A stretch of 57,577 nucleotides of DNA from Sulfurimonas crateris (lineage in GTDB: Bacteria > Campylobacterota > Campylobacteria > Campylobacterales > Sulfurimonadaceae). The DNA is taken from positions 1 to 57,577 of the forward strand of contig CAMBTK010000004.1 of assembly GCA_945870785.1 (NCBI GenBank), in the 5' to 3' direction. This document shows, piece after piece, positions 42,545 to 52,201 of the stretch. Position 1 is the stretch's first letter. Every line of letters begins with the position of its first letter. A program made the position numbers and the translations under genes. The notes under the pieces were generated by a model that ran no database searches, was not told the origin of the DNA, and saw only the letters and a program-made list of their open reading frames with translations.

Positions 42545-43411
42545 TTATAAATTTAAGCTTTCTTTTATAAATTTTACGATTTTTGCTGTACTTTGTTCCG
42601 TTTTGGAATAGTTTATGTTATTTATCGAGCTTATAATTTCAATAAGGTCTTCTTTTTTATAATTTTTTACAATCGGAATATTTAAGCTCTCAAAAAGTTC
42701 TAAAAAATCTGTCGTATAATCTTCTCTTTGCACATATATAGGCATTGCTCCAGATGCAAGAGACTCTAAAATAGCTTGAGGAGATGAAGAGATAAGAATT
42801 TTTGAGTTTTGAATCATCTCATCATAATCTTCAAACTCATAATGATTTTTAAACTTCTTTCTTAACATATCTTCATAATCTAAAAAGTAGTAAAAACCAA
42901 GCTGAAGAGAAGGGTCTAAATCTTCGATAAATGATAGATTTTTCTCTAAATCTTTCTCATAATCATCATCCCCAAAAAAGTAACTAATCTCTACTGTTTT
43001 AGCTTTTTTTTCAAAATACTTATCATCAACGGCTACTGCGTTACATATCCCATCGCCGCTTAAATACGAAGAGATAAGAAACTCGTTCTCCATTTTTACA
43101 TCATCTTTTTTATCACTAACTCGTATAAAAGTAGAAAAAAAATCTCTCATATCTTCAAGCATTATCGGGTTAGCTTCTTCTGAGTCAAAAATCAGCTTAT
43201 CGCCATGCTCTGCGATTTGGGGAATGTTTCTTACAACATCGATACCAACGGCTTTATCTACTCCAAAATGTCTTGCTTCATTTGCAATTCTAAAGTCAGA
43301 ACAAAGAAGTGTAATATCAACGTCTCCTAAAGCTCTCATTATAGTACAAGCCCGTCTAAATCTATCAAGCCCGATTCGATGTCCAGTGTGTACATAGTAG
43401 TATATTTTCAT
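42545..43411 (-). CDS. GT-B-fold glycosyltransferase-like protein, unknown substrate
   Basis: 288 aa, no signal peptide. It starts as a Rossmann half (MKIYYYVHTGHRIGLDRFRRA) and ends with a second Rossmann half holding the nucleotide-sugar-like motif ILISSSPQAILESLASGAMPIYVQRED. An acidic middle region (FFGDDDYEKDLEKNLSF) has no familiar motif. It resembles glycosyltransferases of the PseG/MurG general fold, but catalytic residues are not obvious. It follows mnmG with 3 nt spacing. Function unknown. Confidence 0.55.
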   Translation of the reverse strand: MKIYYYVHTGHRIGLDRFRRACTIMRALGDVDITLLCSDFRIANEARHFGVDKAVGIDVVRNIPQIAEHGDKLIFDSEEANPIMLEDMRDFFSTFIRVSDKKDDVKMENEFLISSYLSGDGICNAVAVDDKYFEKKAKTVEISYFFGDDDYEKDLEKNLSFIEDLDPSLQLGFYYFLDYEDMLRKKFKNHYEFEDYDEMIQNSKILISSSPQAILESLASGAMPIYVQREDYTTDFLELFESLNIPIVKNYKKEDLIEIISSINNINYSKTEQSTAKIVKFIKESLNL

Positions 43412-43414
43412 TCT

Positions 43415-45289
43415 CTATCTCTTTTTTTGCTCTATTTTTATATATATGTGTAAAATTTCTATGGCAGCTGGGGTTATTCCGCTGATTTGAGAGGCTGCTT
43501 GGAGGGTTGGAGGATTAAATTTTTCTAATTTTTCTACTATCTCCTTGCTTAGTCCGCTTATGCTTCTAAAGGCAAAATCTTGAGGAATTTCAACTTTTAG
43601 ATACTTCTTCATCTTCTGTATCTCTTCGCTCTGTTTTTGAACATAACGAGCATATTTTCCCTCTACTAAAATCTCTTCAAGTATATAAGCGTCATACATC
43701 TCAAACTCTGGGATTAGCTTTAACATCTTTGGCACATCAAAACTTTTTCTTGCTACTATCTGCTCGGCTGAGATAGTATCTCTTACTCCCTCTTCGCCAA
43801 TAGAGTTTAAAAATGCTATAAACTCTTTATTTGGTGTAAAAATCGTCTCTCTTAAAATCCTCGCACCCTCTTGAATCTGAGCCTCTTTAGCTTTTACTCT
43901 CTCATAGTTAGCATCATCGATTAGCCCTAGTTCATGCCCATAGTGGCTAAGTCTTGTATCTGCTGATTCTTCACGCAAAAGAAGTCTGTACTCTGCACGA
44001 GAGGTAAACATTCTATATGGCTCTTTTGTCCCTTTTGTTACCAAATCATCTATCAAAACGCCTATATAAGCCTCATCTCGGCGTAAAATAAGAGGCTCTT
44101 TTGCACTAATGCTAAGTGAGGCATTTATACCAGCCATTAGCCCTTGAGCTGCGGCTTCTTCATAGCCTGTTGTGCCATTAATCTGCCCTGCTAGATATAG
44201 CCCTTTTATCTTTTTTGTCTCAAGCGAGTGTTTTAACTCTCTTGGGTCTACAAAATCGTACTCTATTGCATATCCATAGCGAACTATTTTTGCATTTTCC
44301 ATCCCTTTTACAGAGTGAATCATCTGTTGTTGAACATCTGGAGGGAGTGAGGTGCTCATGCCGTTTATGTAGCACTCTGTATTTTCAAAAGTTTGAGGCT
44401 CTATAAAGAGGTGGTGTCTCTCTTTATCTCTAAAACGGTTTATCTTATCTTCAATACTTGGGCAATATCTTGGTCCAGTTCCCTCGATTTGACCCGTAAA
44501 CAACGGCGCTCGGTAGAAGTTACTCTCTATGATGTCGTGAGTATTTTGATTTGTGTATGTGATATAGCAAGGAATCTGTTTTTTTGTTTTTCTAAACTCA
44601 TCACGGTTGGTTCTAAAGCTAAACGGGTTTGGAAGCTCATCGCCGCCCTGCTCTTCCATGACGGAGAAGTCTATCGTTGAAGCATCAACTCTAGCACACG
44701 TTCCAGTTTTTAGTCTTCCCATCTCTAGTCCACAAGCTTTAAGAGAAGCGCTTAAACCCTCACTGCTCTGTTCGCCAAATCTTCCACCAACCTGCTTTAT
44801 CTCGCCTACATGTATAACGCCACGTAAAAATGTACCGCTTGTTACTACTACTTTTTTGGCACTGTACTCATTTAAAAGATTTGTTTTTACACCTTTTACT
44901 TCGCCATCTTCGATGATAAGCGACTCTGCCATCTCTTGAACCAAATCAAGGTTTGGAGTGTTTAGGATTTTATTTCTGGCAATTACGCGGTATTTGTCCA
45001 TATCTATCTGAGCTCTGCTTCCCCGAACTGCTGGACCTTTTGTCTGGTTTAGTATGCGAAACTGTATCCCAGCTTCATCGGTAATGAGAGCCATCTCTCC
45101 GCCTAGAGCATCTATCTCACGGACTAAATGCCCTTTTGCCAAACCGCCTACTGCTGGATTACAGCTTGTAGCACCCACATTTTCCGCCAACATTGAAATC
45201 AGCAAAGTTCTGTTTCCCATTCTAGCAGCGGCCAAAGAAGCCTCAACTCCAGCATGTCCGCCACCGATAATAATTACATCATAATTCAT
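43415..45289 (-). CDS. mnmG: tRNA uridine-34 carboxymethylaminomethyl modification enzyme MnmG
   Basis: 624 aa from ATG 45289, 5 nt after GGAAC; a TTG nine codons upstream is less likely. FAD site [15 protein letters not shown], MnmG motifs [55 protein letters not shown] and [16 protein letters not shown], and the C-terminal helical domain ending [15 protein letters not shown] are present. With MnmE it forms cmnm5U at the wobble base of several tRNAs in the cytoplasm. Older name gidA. Confidence 0.97.
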   Translation of the reverse strand: MNYDVIIIGGGHAGVEASLAAARMGNRTLLISMLAENVGATSCNPAVGGLAKGHLVREIDALGGEMALITDEAGIQFRILNQTKGPAVRGSRAQIDMDKYRVIARNKILNTPNLDLVQEMAESLIIEDGEVKGVKTNLLNEYSAKKVVVTSGTFLRGVIHVGEIKQVGGRFGEQSSEGLSASLKACGLEMGRLKTGTCARVDASTIDFSVMEEQGGDELPNPFSFRTNRDEFRKTKKQIPCYITYTNQNTHDIIESNFYRAPLFTGQIEGTGPRYCPSIEDKINRFRDKERHHLFIEPQTFENTECYINGMSTSLPPDVQQQMIHSVKGMENAKIVRYGYAIEYDFVDPRELKHSLETKKIKGLYLAGQINGTTGYEEAAAQGLMAGINASLSISAKEPLILRRDEAYIGVLIDDLVTKGTKEPYRMFTSRAEYRLLLREESADTRLSHYGHELGLIDDANYERVKAKEAQIQEGARILRETIFTPNKEFIAFLNSIGEEGVRDTISAEQIVARKSFDVPKMLKLIPEFEMYDAYILEEILVEGKYARYVQKQSEEIQKMKKYLKVEIPQDFAFRSISGLSKEIVEKLEKFNPPTLQAASQISGITPAAIEILHIYIKIEQKKR

Positions 45290-45324
45290 ATTAGTTCCAT
45301 ATATTTGTATAAACAATTTTTAAA

Positions 45325-45330
45325 ATTATA
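45325..45330 (-). promoter_or_regulatory. -10 element of mnmG
   Basis: TAGCTATAAT on the minus strand gives TATAAT at 45330-45325, about 35 nt before the mnmG start. Confidence 0.5.
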
Positions 45331-45351
45331 GCTAGAAGTTTTTAAAATCTC

Positions 45352-45386
45352 TTAGCGTTAAATGCAGTAACTAAAGGCAACGCTAA
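45352..45386. repeat. 8-bp inverted repeat TTAGCGTT...AACGCTAA
   Basis: Perfect arms at 45352-45359 and 45379-45386 with a 19-nt spacer, in the 178-nt gap between divergent mnmG and the signalling operon. It could be an operator; spacing is too long for a clear terminator. Confidence 0.35.
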
Positions 45387-45431
45387 CAGCTTTTGTTACA
45401 TTAAGCAATTTAGAATTAATATAGATTTGAT

Positions 45432-45437
45432 TACAAT
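45432..45437 (+). promoter_or_regulatory. -10 element of the signalling operon
   Basis: ATTTGATTACAAT gives TACAAT at 45432-45437, 30 nt before the first start codon. No other promoter was seen up to 52141. Confidence 0.45.
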
Positions 45438-45467
45438 TTTAAAAAGATTATTTGTGAGGTTATGGTT

Positions 45468-46571
45468 ATGGATACAATTACTGTTCTTGCTGTTGATGAC
45501 GAGCCCTTTAATTTGGACTTGATTGAGTTAGCTTTTATGGATATACTAAATATAAATCTTATAAAAGCTGTAAATGGGCAAGATGCATTAGAAAAACTAC
45601 CCCTTATAAATGCAAATGTTATACTGCTTGACCTCAGAATGCCTCTTATGGATGGTTTTGCAATGCTTGAAAAAGTAAAAAATGACCCAAACTTTGCAAA
45701 AATTCCAGTAATCATAGTAACTGCCAACTCTGAAGAGAAAAACAGAGCTTTAGCGCTTGGTGCAAATGATTTTTTAGCAAAACCTGTTGATACGGTAGAG
45801 TTAAAACTACGTACATTAAACTATACAAAACTACATAAGAGCCAAATAGCACTTGAAGAGTTAAATACAAATTTGGATAAGTTGGTTAATCAAAGAACAG
45901 CACAACTAAATCTTGCGCTAAAAGTTGCCAAAGAGACAGAGTATGAGGTCTCTCTAAGACTTGGCATGGCTAGTGAGTACAGAGATTTAGAAACAGGTAT
46001 GCATATAAAACGCATTAGCCACTACTCTGCGCTACTTGGAAAACTATCTGGTATGGGCAAGGAGGAGGAGCAACTCCTTTTATACTCCTCTCCGCTTCAT
46101 GACATTGGCAAGATTGGAATCCCTGATGCTATTTTGCTAAAACATGGAAAGCTTGATGATAAAGAGTTCAAATTAATGAAAGAGCATACTACCATTGGAG
46201 GGTTGATGCTTCAAGATGGAGAGAGATACCCCATCATAAAAGCTGGGCAGATTATCGCGCAACAGCATCATGAAAAGTATAATGGTTCTGGCTACCCACT
46301 GGGGCTAAGTGGCGAAGATATACATGTTTATGCACGAATTGTCTCGATAGTTGATGTGTTTGACGCTCTCTCATCTAAGAGAGTTTATAAAGATGCTTTC
46401 CCTTTAGAGAAGACATTAGAGATAATGAAAGATGGGGAGGGCTCTCACTTTGACCCGATATTGCTAAATCTTTTTATTGATAATTTAGATAGTTTTTTAG
46501 AGATAAGAGACAGTTTTACTGATGTCGATGAAGCACCTCATATCATGAACATGATTGAGGAGTACAGATGA
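45468..46571 (+). CDS. Response regulator with HD-GYP c-di-GMP phosphodiesterase output
   Basis: 367 aa from ATG 45468, 8 nt after GAGG (an ATG two codons earlier is too close). The receiver domain (1-120) has acidic pocket VDDE, phospho-Asp in VILLDLRMPLMDGF and Lys in FLAKPVD. The HD-GYP domain (about 155-350) has LHDIGKIGIPD, HHEKYNGSGYP and the later ARIVSIVDVFDAL, all needed for c-di-GMP hydrolysis. RpfG-like. Overlaps the next response regulator by 4 bp. It is the probable output of the two kinases downstream. Confidence 0.92.
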   Translation: MDTITVLAVDDEPFNLDLIELAFMDILNINLIKAVNGQDALEKLPLINANVILLDLRMPLMDGFAMLEKVKNDPNFAKIPVIIVTANSEEKNRALALGANDFLAKPVDTVELKLRTLNYTKLHKSQIALEELNTNLDKLVNQRTAQLNLALKVAKETEYEVSLRLGMASEYRDLETGMHIKRISHYSALLGKLSGMGKEEEQLLLYSSPLHDIGKIGIPDAILLKHGKLDDKEFKLMKEHTTIGGLMLQDGERYPIIKAGQIIAQQHHEKYNGSGYPLGLSGEDIHVYARIVSIVDVFDALSSKRVYKDAFPLEKTLEIMKDGEGSHFDPILLNLFIDNLDSFLEIRDSFTDVDEAPHIMNMIEEYR

Positions 46572-46933
46572 GATTTTTACTAGTTGAAGATGAAGAGTTT
46601 AACCTCATCGTACTTGAAGAGATGATAAAAATATCATATCCAGATGCAAAGATACTAAAGGCTAGTAATGGACAAGAAGCTTGTGACATACTATCTGAGA
46701 ACTCTTTTGATTTAATTTTAAGCGATATAAATATGCCAGTCATGGATGGCTATGCTCTTATAAAGAAGATAAAAAACGAACTTCTTCTTGCTACTCCCAC
46801 AGTAGCAGTAACTGCTTTTGCCATTCAAGGCGATAAAGAGAAACTGTTGATGGCAGGATTTGATTACTATATATCAAAACCAATCGATATGGCTGAGTTG
46901 CATAAAGTCCTAAAAGTTTCTCTCTTAGATTAA
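46568..46933 (+). CDS. Single-domain response regulator (CheY-like)
   Basis: 121 aa. Acidic pair in VEDEEF, phospho-Asp in LILSDINMPVMDGY, Thr/Ala in VAVTAF and Lys in ISKPID are all present. No output domain. It overlaps the HD-GYP gene by 4 bp and ends 3 nt before the NIT kinase gene. It could serve as a phosphate sink or shuttle between kinases, or bind a partner protein; not a flagellar CheY by context. Confidence 0.9.
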   Translation: MRFLLVEDEEFNLIVLEEMIKISYPDAKILKASNGQEACDILSENSFDLILSDINMPVMDGYALIKKIKNELLLATPTVAVTAFAIQGDKEKLLMAGFDYYISKPIDMAELHKVLKVSLLD

Positions 46934-46936
46934 GAT

Positions 46937-49039
46937 ATGAATTTTTTAAATATCAGATACAAACTTCTCTTTTTATCTATCGTTCCTACACTCTTAACTC
47001 TGTTGCTATTTTTTATGATTCTATCACAGAGCCTAAGTGAAAAAAATAATTTTGAACTTACAAAAGGGTATATCTTAGAATCAATAGCAATTTCAAAAGT
47101 TGTTCATGCCATGCAGACAGAGAGAGGCGTAAGCAGTGGTTTTTTAGCAAAAAATGAACTAGATAAGCAAGATACAAAACTCCTACTAGCAAGAGATGCC
47201 CTAAACAAGGCGCTAGATGATGCAAAATATATATACCAGAAGAAGCAACTCAAAGATAAAACTATATTAAATCTGCTCAATGAACTAGATGCCACAAGAA
47301 AAGATATGGATTTAAAGAGTAAGTCCATATCTTATATAAAAGAGTATTACTCTCAAAAAATAGAGTTACTTCTAAATTATGTTGCAACTATCCCAACTTT
47401 TATGGACGATAGAGAAAACAGAAACTTTGTACAAGCATTAGTTTATCTCTCTAATGCCAAAGAGTCTCTTGGAATTATCCGAGCTACTCTAAATAAAGTT
47501 TTTATAGAAAATGAGCTTACAGGAGATGATAATTCAACTGTTGAGGAGTTTTTAAAAAACTACAATCGTAATATCTCTGCATTTAAAAATAGCATCTCTA
47601 GTGAGTTTTTAAATGAGTTTGAAGAGCTTTTTAAGGGCAAGAGCATAGATAATACATTTGCAATAATTGAACTTACAATGGCTAACTCAAACAATAAAAA
47701 AGATTTTGCAACAAATCCAGACTATTGGTTTGATGAAGCCTCTCAAACTATAAATCTTTTAAATGATGTTGAAAATGCTCTATTTCATGACATAAGTAAC
47801 ATTATCGATGAGAAACTAAATGCTATTTTTTATAAATTAGCTCTGATTGTTATACTCTCAACTATTGGGATTATTGCGCTTATGAGCATAACTCTTAATT
47901 TTGTAAAAAATATTTTAGCTTCTACAACCAAACTAAATGAAGAGTTCTCAAACTCACAATCTCTGCTTGAGCAGTACAAATCAAGCGTAGATAGAAGTTT
48001 TATAGTCTCCAAAACAGACAAGCACGGAATAATTACATATGTAAATGATGAGTTTTGCAAGATTTCTGGATACTCAAGAGATGAACTACTAGGAAAATCT
48101 CACAACATAATAAGGCACCCTGATGTTGATGCAGAAGTTTTTAAAGAGTTGTGGCACACCATAAAAGATAAGAAAGAGCCTTGGTTTGGAGAGATACAAA
48201 ACAGAGCAAAAGATAAAACAGTATATTGGACAAAAGCAATCATAAACCCAATACTCGACTCAAATCAAAATATAATTGAGTATATCGGAATAAGAACAGA
48301 TGTCACAGAGCTAGAAAATGCAATGATAGCAGCCCTTAGTGCAGAAAAAGCAAAAAGTCTATTTTTAGCAACCATGAGCCATGAGCTTAGAACTCCATTA
48401 AATGCAGTTATAGGTTTCTCTCAAATCTTAATGGCTAAGAGTGATATGCCACAAGAAAACATAAAACTATTTGTAGAAAAAATTCACGCTTCTGGAAAGC
48501 ATCTGCTAAATATAGTAAACAATATTTTGGACTTCTCCAAGATAGAATCAGGCAAGATAGAGCTTAACAAAAAAGATATCTATTTAGAAGATCTTATAAA
48601 AGATACTATTTTACTTTTAGAGAATGAGGCTCTTAAAAAAGAGATAAAAATCACAACTGATTATTTTTCAAACATCACTATAAATTATGATGAGCAACTC
48701 TTAAAACAGGTTATTTTAAATATTTTGTCAAATGCCATTAAGTTTTCAAATCAAAACTCAACAGTTGCCTTATCATACGAAGAGGATGAAAAAAACCATA
48801 TCATAAAGATATGTGATAGTGGAATTGGACTCTCACAAGAGCAGATTGAAAAACTATTTTTACCATTCTCTCAGATACAAGAACATCAAAACAGCGCTAT
48901 CAAAGGCACAGGATTAGGGCTTGTAATATCTCAGAAAATAGCCAAACTTCATAATGGAGTGATAGAAGTGACAAGTCAAGAAGCAAAAGGTAGCTGTTTT
49001 TATATAAAATTACCAATCACAAAGGCACAAAATGAATAA
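46937..49039 (+). CDS. Sensor histidine kinase with NIT and PAS domains
   Basis: 700 aa inner-membrane kinase. TM1 at about 9-29; periplasmic NIT-type domain (about 45-285) with the family-like AMQTERGVSSGFL; TM2 at about 292-312. A PAS domain of the Aer type follows (about 345-460, GYSRDELLGKSHNIIRHPD). HisKA has phospho-His482 in TMSHELRTPLN; HATPase has NAIKFS, DSGIGLS and GTGLGLVIS. No attached receiver. NIT domains sense nitrate or nitrite in some proteins; the ligand here is inference. Overlaps the next gene by 8 bp. Confidence 0.88.
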   Translation: MNFLNIRYKLLFLSIVPTLLTLLLFFMILSQSLSEKNNFELTKGYILESIAISKVVHAMQTERGVSSGFLAKNELDKQDTKLLLARDALNKALDDAKYIYQKKQLKDKTILNLLNELDATRKDMDLKSKSISYIKEYYSQKIELLLNYVATIPTFMDDRENRNFVQALVYLSNAKESLGIIRATLNKVFIENELTGDDNSTVEEFLKNYNRNISAFKNSISSEFLNEFEELFKGKSIDNTFAIIELTMANSNNKKDFATNPDYWFDEASQTINLLNDVENALFHDISNIIDEKLNAIFYKLALIVILSTIGIIALMSITLNFVKNILASTTKLNEEFSNSQSLLEQYKSSVDRSFIVSKTDKHGIITYVNDEFCKISGYSRDELLGKSHNIIRHPDVDAEVFKELWHTIKDKKEPWFGEIQNRAKDKTVYWTKAIINPILDSNQNIIEYIGIRTDVTELENAMIAALSAEKAKSLFLATMSHELRTPLNAVIGFSQILMAKSDMPQENIKLFVEKIHASGKHLLNIVNNILDFSKIESGKIELNKKDIYLEDLIKDTILLLENEALKKEIKITTDYFSNITINYDEQLLKQVILNILSNAIKFSNQNSTVALSYEEDEKNHIIKICDSGIGLSQEQIEKLFLPFSQIQEHQNSAIKGTGLGLVISQKIAKLHNGVIEVTSQEAKGSCFYIKLPITKAQNE

Positions 49040-51362
49040 CTCTCTAGAATTAATCATAAAAAACTTCAACATAACAGAGCAAGTCTTATCAGATAGAAAA
49101 AGCATAGGTCTTTATGTGGAGTCTCTATCCTCTTTGATAGTAGATAAAATTTATGACTATTTTTTATCAAATGCAGATTTTGCAAAACTTATTGACCCTA
49201 AAGACATTCCTATGCTAAAGAGAATGAGGGCACAGTTTATTGTTTCACTCTTTAATGATGATTTTGATGAAGCGCTTTTTGAGAAGATAAAACAAGCCTA
49301 TAAGGACTCTCCAGTTAGACCAAACAGTTACTTAATAGCTTTATCTTTTGAGCTCATTATGCAATCTATCATAGATATCGCCTCGGTAAATCATCAGCTG
49401 CAAAGAGGCTTAAAAACTATATATAAATTTTTGCATATCGCTGAATTTATCATGCAAAAAGAGTTTATAAATGATAATACTCAAAAGGCAACTAGTTCAA
49501 AAAATGCTCTTATTGACGCACTTGAGTCTCTTTTTGAAATGTTATCTATACACAAAAGCAAACATGAACTTCTGCTTGAATATTATGAAAACAGCCTTTT
49601 GGACACTAACAGCAAAATAAAACTTCCATCAAACGATGTTTTATCATGCAGATTTCATGAGACTACCTCTAATATAAAAAATTTGGTTTTAGATATGGAT
49701 TACTTTAGTGTAGATATCTCTGCCATTGATGAGTTGCATCAAAAATACCACCAAGACGTAGGTGATTTATATAGCGCTATTGATAAAAATTTGTCAAAAG
49801 ATGCACAACAAGAGTACCTAAACAAAACAATCCAAACATCTCAAAAACTCTTTGAGTACATCAACAAACCATTTGAAAAAGTATCATCACTAACCTTTTT
49901 AGTCGTCAATGGCGGTATGCGCTTTATGCAACAGTATGGTTATATTTTAAATGAAACTAAATTTATCCCTTTTGATGAACCACAAGAGATATGCTCTTAC
50001 ATCCAAAACATACTAAAAGAGTCCTTGCAAGGCTCTCTTTCATGGGCAGTTGATTCATACAGTGTAACTACTAAAGAAAATATGACAAACGGTGATATCT
50101 CTGAGAAAATAGTTTTTAATAACGCAACAATATTTATAACTTTAAATATTAAACAAATTCCGTATAACTCGTTTATTTTTGATATTTTACATATTTTCTT
50201 AGAGATTTTAAAAATCACACTCATCAACAGAGAAAAAGAGCATAAACTCACCGTTTTTGCCGATAAAGCAGAGTCTGCAAATCGTTCAAAAGATATGTTT
50301 TTGGCAAATATGTCACATGAGTTACGAACTCCATTAAATGCAATAATAGGCTTTTCGCAAATACTTCAAACAAGAGAAGAGATACCGCAAAATATGCGCT
50401 CTTACATAGAAAAAATATCCATAGCTGGAAACAATCTGCTAAACCTTGTAAATACCATTTTAGATTTTGCGAAACTTGAAGCTGGAAAGTTCTCCTACCA
50501 TCCAAAGATGACACTTATATCAGACATTGTAAAAGAGATTTCAATCATAATCTCTCCCCTTGCTGAGGCAAAAAACATCTCTTTGGTTATGCCATCAGAT
50601 ATATCTTTGGCACTTTTTATAGATGTACAACTTATGAAACAATCACTCATAAACATACTATCAAATGCAATCAAATTTACTCCAAATGACGGAGAGGTAA
50701 CATTTTCTATAATGTTTGACAAGCAAAGAAATCAGTATGTTTTATCCATCTGCGATAATGGTGTTGGAATGAGTAAAGAGTCTATATCACAACTCTTTAC
50801 GCCATTTACGCAGATAGACAACCATCTTCAAGTTGCTTCAAAAGGGACAGGGCTAGGTCTTGTTATAACTAAGAAAATAGTAGAAGATTTACACGGTGGC
50901 AATATCTGGGTAGAGAGTACTATTGATGAGGGAAGCTGTTTTTATATTGCTATTCCTATACAAACTGAATTAACAAAAGTTGAAATTTTTGCTTCAAAAA
51001 ACAGTGATAATGAAAAACTCCTTATCGTCGAAGATAGTGAGGAGTATGTAAAAATCTTAGTTGAGAAACTTCTTCCATACTACAACATTACAGTTAGTAA
51101 CTCCATAAACAAAGCAAAAGAGCTTTTAGAAAAAAATGAGTATGACAAGATGATACTCGACTTTTTCCTAATTGATGGCATCTGCTCAGAGGTTCTATTT
51201 TTTATGGAAAGCAAAGAGATACAAACCCCAGCTTACATCATTTCAGCGGAAGATGATTTCAAGATAGTTGAACATCTTCAAGAATCCAGCAATATCATGG
51301 GTGTATTTAACAAAAGAGATACTGTTCTTATCTGCGATACGATTAAAGGGGAGAGTGAGTGA
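49032..51362 (+). CDS. Soluble hybrid kinase with globin-sensor-like N-terminus and receiver
   Basis: 776 aa without membrane segments. Residues about 1-170 are helical and follow the pattern of globin-coupled sensors (IVDKIYDYFLSNADFAKLI, MRAQFIVSLFNDDFDEALF); where heme-binding members carry the proximal His, this sequence seems to have Tyr. The middle (about 200-400) is unassigned and ends in a segment with GAF-like features. HisKA has His429 in MSHELRTPLN; HATPase has NAIKFT, DNGVGMS and GTGLGLVIT. A C-terminal receiver (about 655-776) keeps VEDS and Asp710 (ILDFFLIDG) and a Lys (FNKRDT). Input signal uncertain. Overlaps neighbours by 8 and 4 bp. Confidence 0.8.
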   Translation: MNNSLELIIKNFNITEQVLSDRKSIGLYVESLSSLIVDKIYDYFLSNADFAKLIDPKDIPMLKRMRAQFIVSLFNDDFDEALFEKIKQAYKDSPVRPNSYLIALSFELIMQSIIDIASVNHQLQRGLKTIYKFLHIAEFIMQKEFINDNTQKATSSKNALIDALESLFEMLSIHKSKHELLLEYYENSLLDTNSKIKLPSNDVLSCRFHETTSNIKNLVLDMDYFSVDISAIDELHQKYHQDVGDLYSAIDKNLSKDAQQEYLNKTIQTSQKLFEYINKPFEKVSSLTFLVVNGGMRFMQQYGYILNETKFIPFDEPQEICSYIQNILKESLQGSLSWAVDSYSVTTKENMTNGDISEKIVFNNATIFITLNIKQIPYNSFIFDILHIFLEILKITLINREKEHKLTVFADKAESANRSKDMFLANMSHELRTPLNAIIGFSQILQTREEIPQNMRSYIEKISIAGNNLLNLVNTILDFAKLEAGKFSYHPKMTLISDIVKEISIIISPLAEAKNISLVMPSDISLALFIDVQLMKQSLINILSNAIKFTPNDGEVTFSIMFDKQRNQYVLSICDNGVGMSKESISQLFTPFTQIDNHLQVASKGTGLGLVITKKIVEDLHGGNIWVESTIDEGSCFYIAIPIQTELTKVEIFASKNSDNEKLLIVEDSEEYVKILVEKLLPYYNITVSNSINKAKELLEKNEYDKMILDFFLIDGICSEVLFFMESKEIQTPAYIISAEDDFKIVEHLQESSNIMGVFNKRDTVLICDTIKGESE

Positions 51363-52141
51363 ACAAGATAACTATTCCAGACTCATTCCCAAATCTTCCC
51401 TCCTCTGTAAAAAAGATACAAAAATTGTTCTCTTCACATGAGATAGATGTGCCTTTGCTAGTTAACGCTCTAAAAGAAGAGCCTCTCTTGAGTGCAAATA
51501 TCTTAAAGCTTGTAAACTCCCCATATTACGGCTTAAAGGGCAGTGTGGCTTCCATTGAACATGGTGTTGCACTGCTTGGAGTAACTGTTGTCAGAGGCAT
51601 TATTATGGCTACGGTTTTAAAAAAATCTTTTCCTCTGGATTTGTCAGTTTATGGCATCTCTATTGAAGAGTTTGACAAAATATGCATCTTGCGAACAAGA
51701 TTTTTAAAGGTGTGGCTAAAGGATGAAAATCTGGACATCCAAACACTATCTTCAGTAGCTTTTTTAATGGAGAGCGGAAAAATAATAACTTCAAATGAGA
51801 TAGTAAAAAATCAGCTAAGCTCTGATTTTTTAGAACTTTGGCAAAAAAATTCTATTTTGAAGGCAGAAAAAGAGTTCTTTGGTTCCGATAGTTATGAGAT
51901 AGCATCTCTATTATTTGAAGAGTGGGAGTTTGAGACGAGTTTTGTAAAACTAATCTCAAATATACAAAACCCCTCAACAATGGAGCAAAAAATCCTGCAT
52001 ATCCTCTGTGTTGCTATAAGTGTTGAAGGTATTTTAGAAGAGAAAAATATTACTTTAGCAATAGAGCTAATATGTGAGTATGGGTTTGATAAAGAGAAGT
52101 TTATTAAAGCTATTGAGGCGCTAAGAGAAGAGTCGTTTTAG
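51359..52141 (+). CDS. HDOD domain signalling protein
   Basis: 260 aa, starting at GTG 51359 within the stop of the hybrid kinase gene (4-bp overlap). HDOD features: LPNLPSSVKKI-like opening, LVNALKEEPLLSANILKLVNSPYYGLKG and SIEHGVALLG. HDOD lacks the metal site of true HD phosphohydrolases and acts as a binding module in regulatory pathways. The C-terminal 130 residues are helical. As last gene of the operon it may be a scaffold or output partner. Confidence 0.85.
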   Translation: MNKITIPDSFPNLPSSVKKIQKLFSSHEIDVPLLVNALKEEPLLSANILKLVNSPYYGLKGSVASIEHGVALLGVTVVRGIIMATVLKKSFPLDLSVYGISIEEFDKICILRTRFLKVWLKDENLDIQTLSSVAFLMESGKIITSNEIVKNQLSSDFLELWQKNSILKAEKEFFGSDSYEIASLLFEEWEFETSFVKLISNIQNPSTMEQKILHILCVAISVEGILEEKNITLAIELICEYGFDKEKFIKAIEALREESF

Positions 52142-52201
52142 CCCAATTTTATCAATTTTTAGTATTATTTGCACAATATATTTTAAAGATGGTTTACACA
52201 A

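Noticed and set aside
44393..44939. Open frames on the plus strand within mnmG
   Set aside because: Shadow frames of a long, fully conserved gene; no ribosome site and no recognisable protein.
51000..51340. C-terminal receiver of the hybrid kinase as a degenerate pseudo-receiver
   Set aside because: The key Asp710, the acidic VEDS pair and a Lys in the expected order are all present, so loss of function is not supported.
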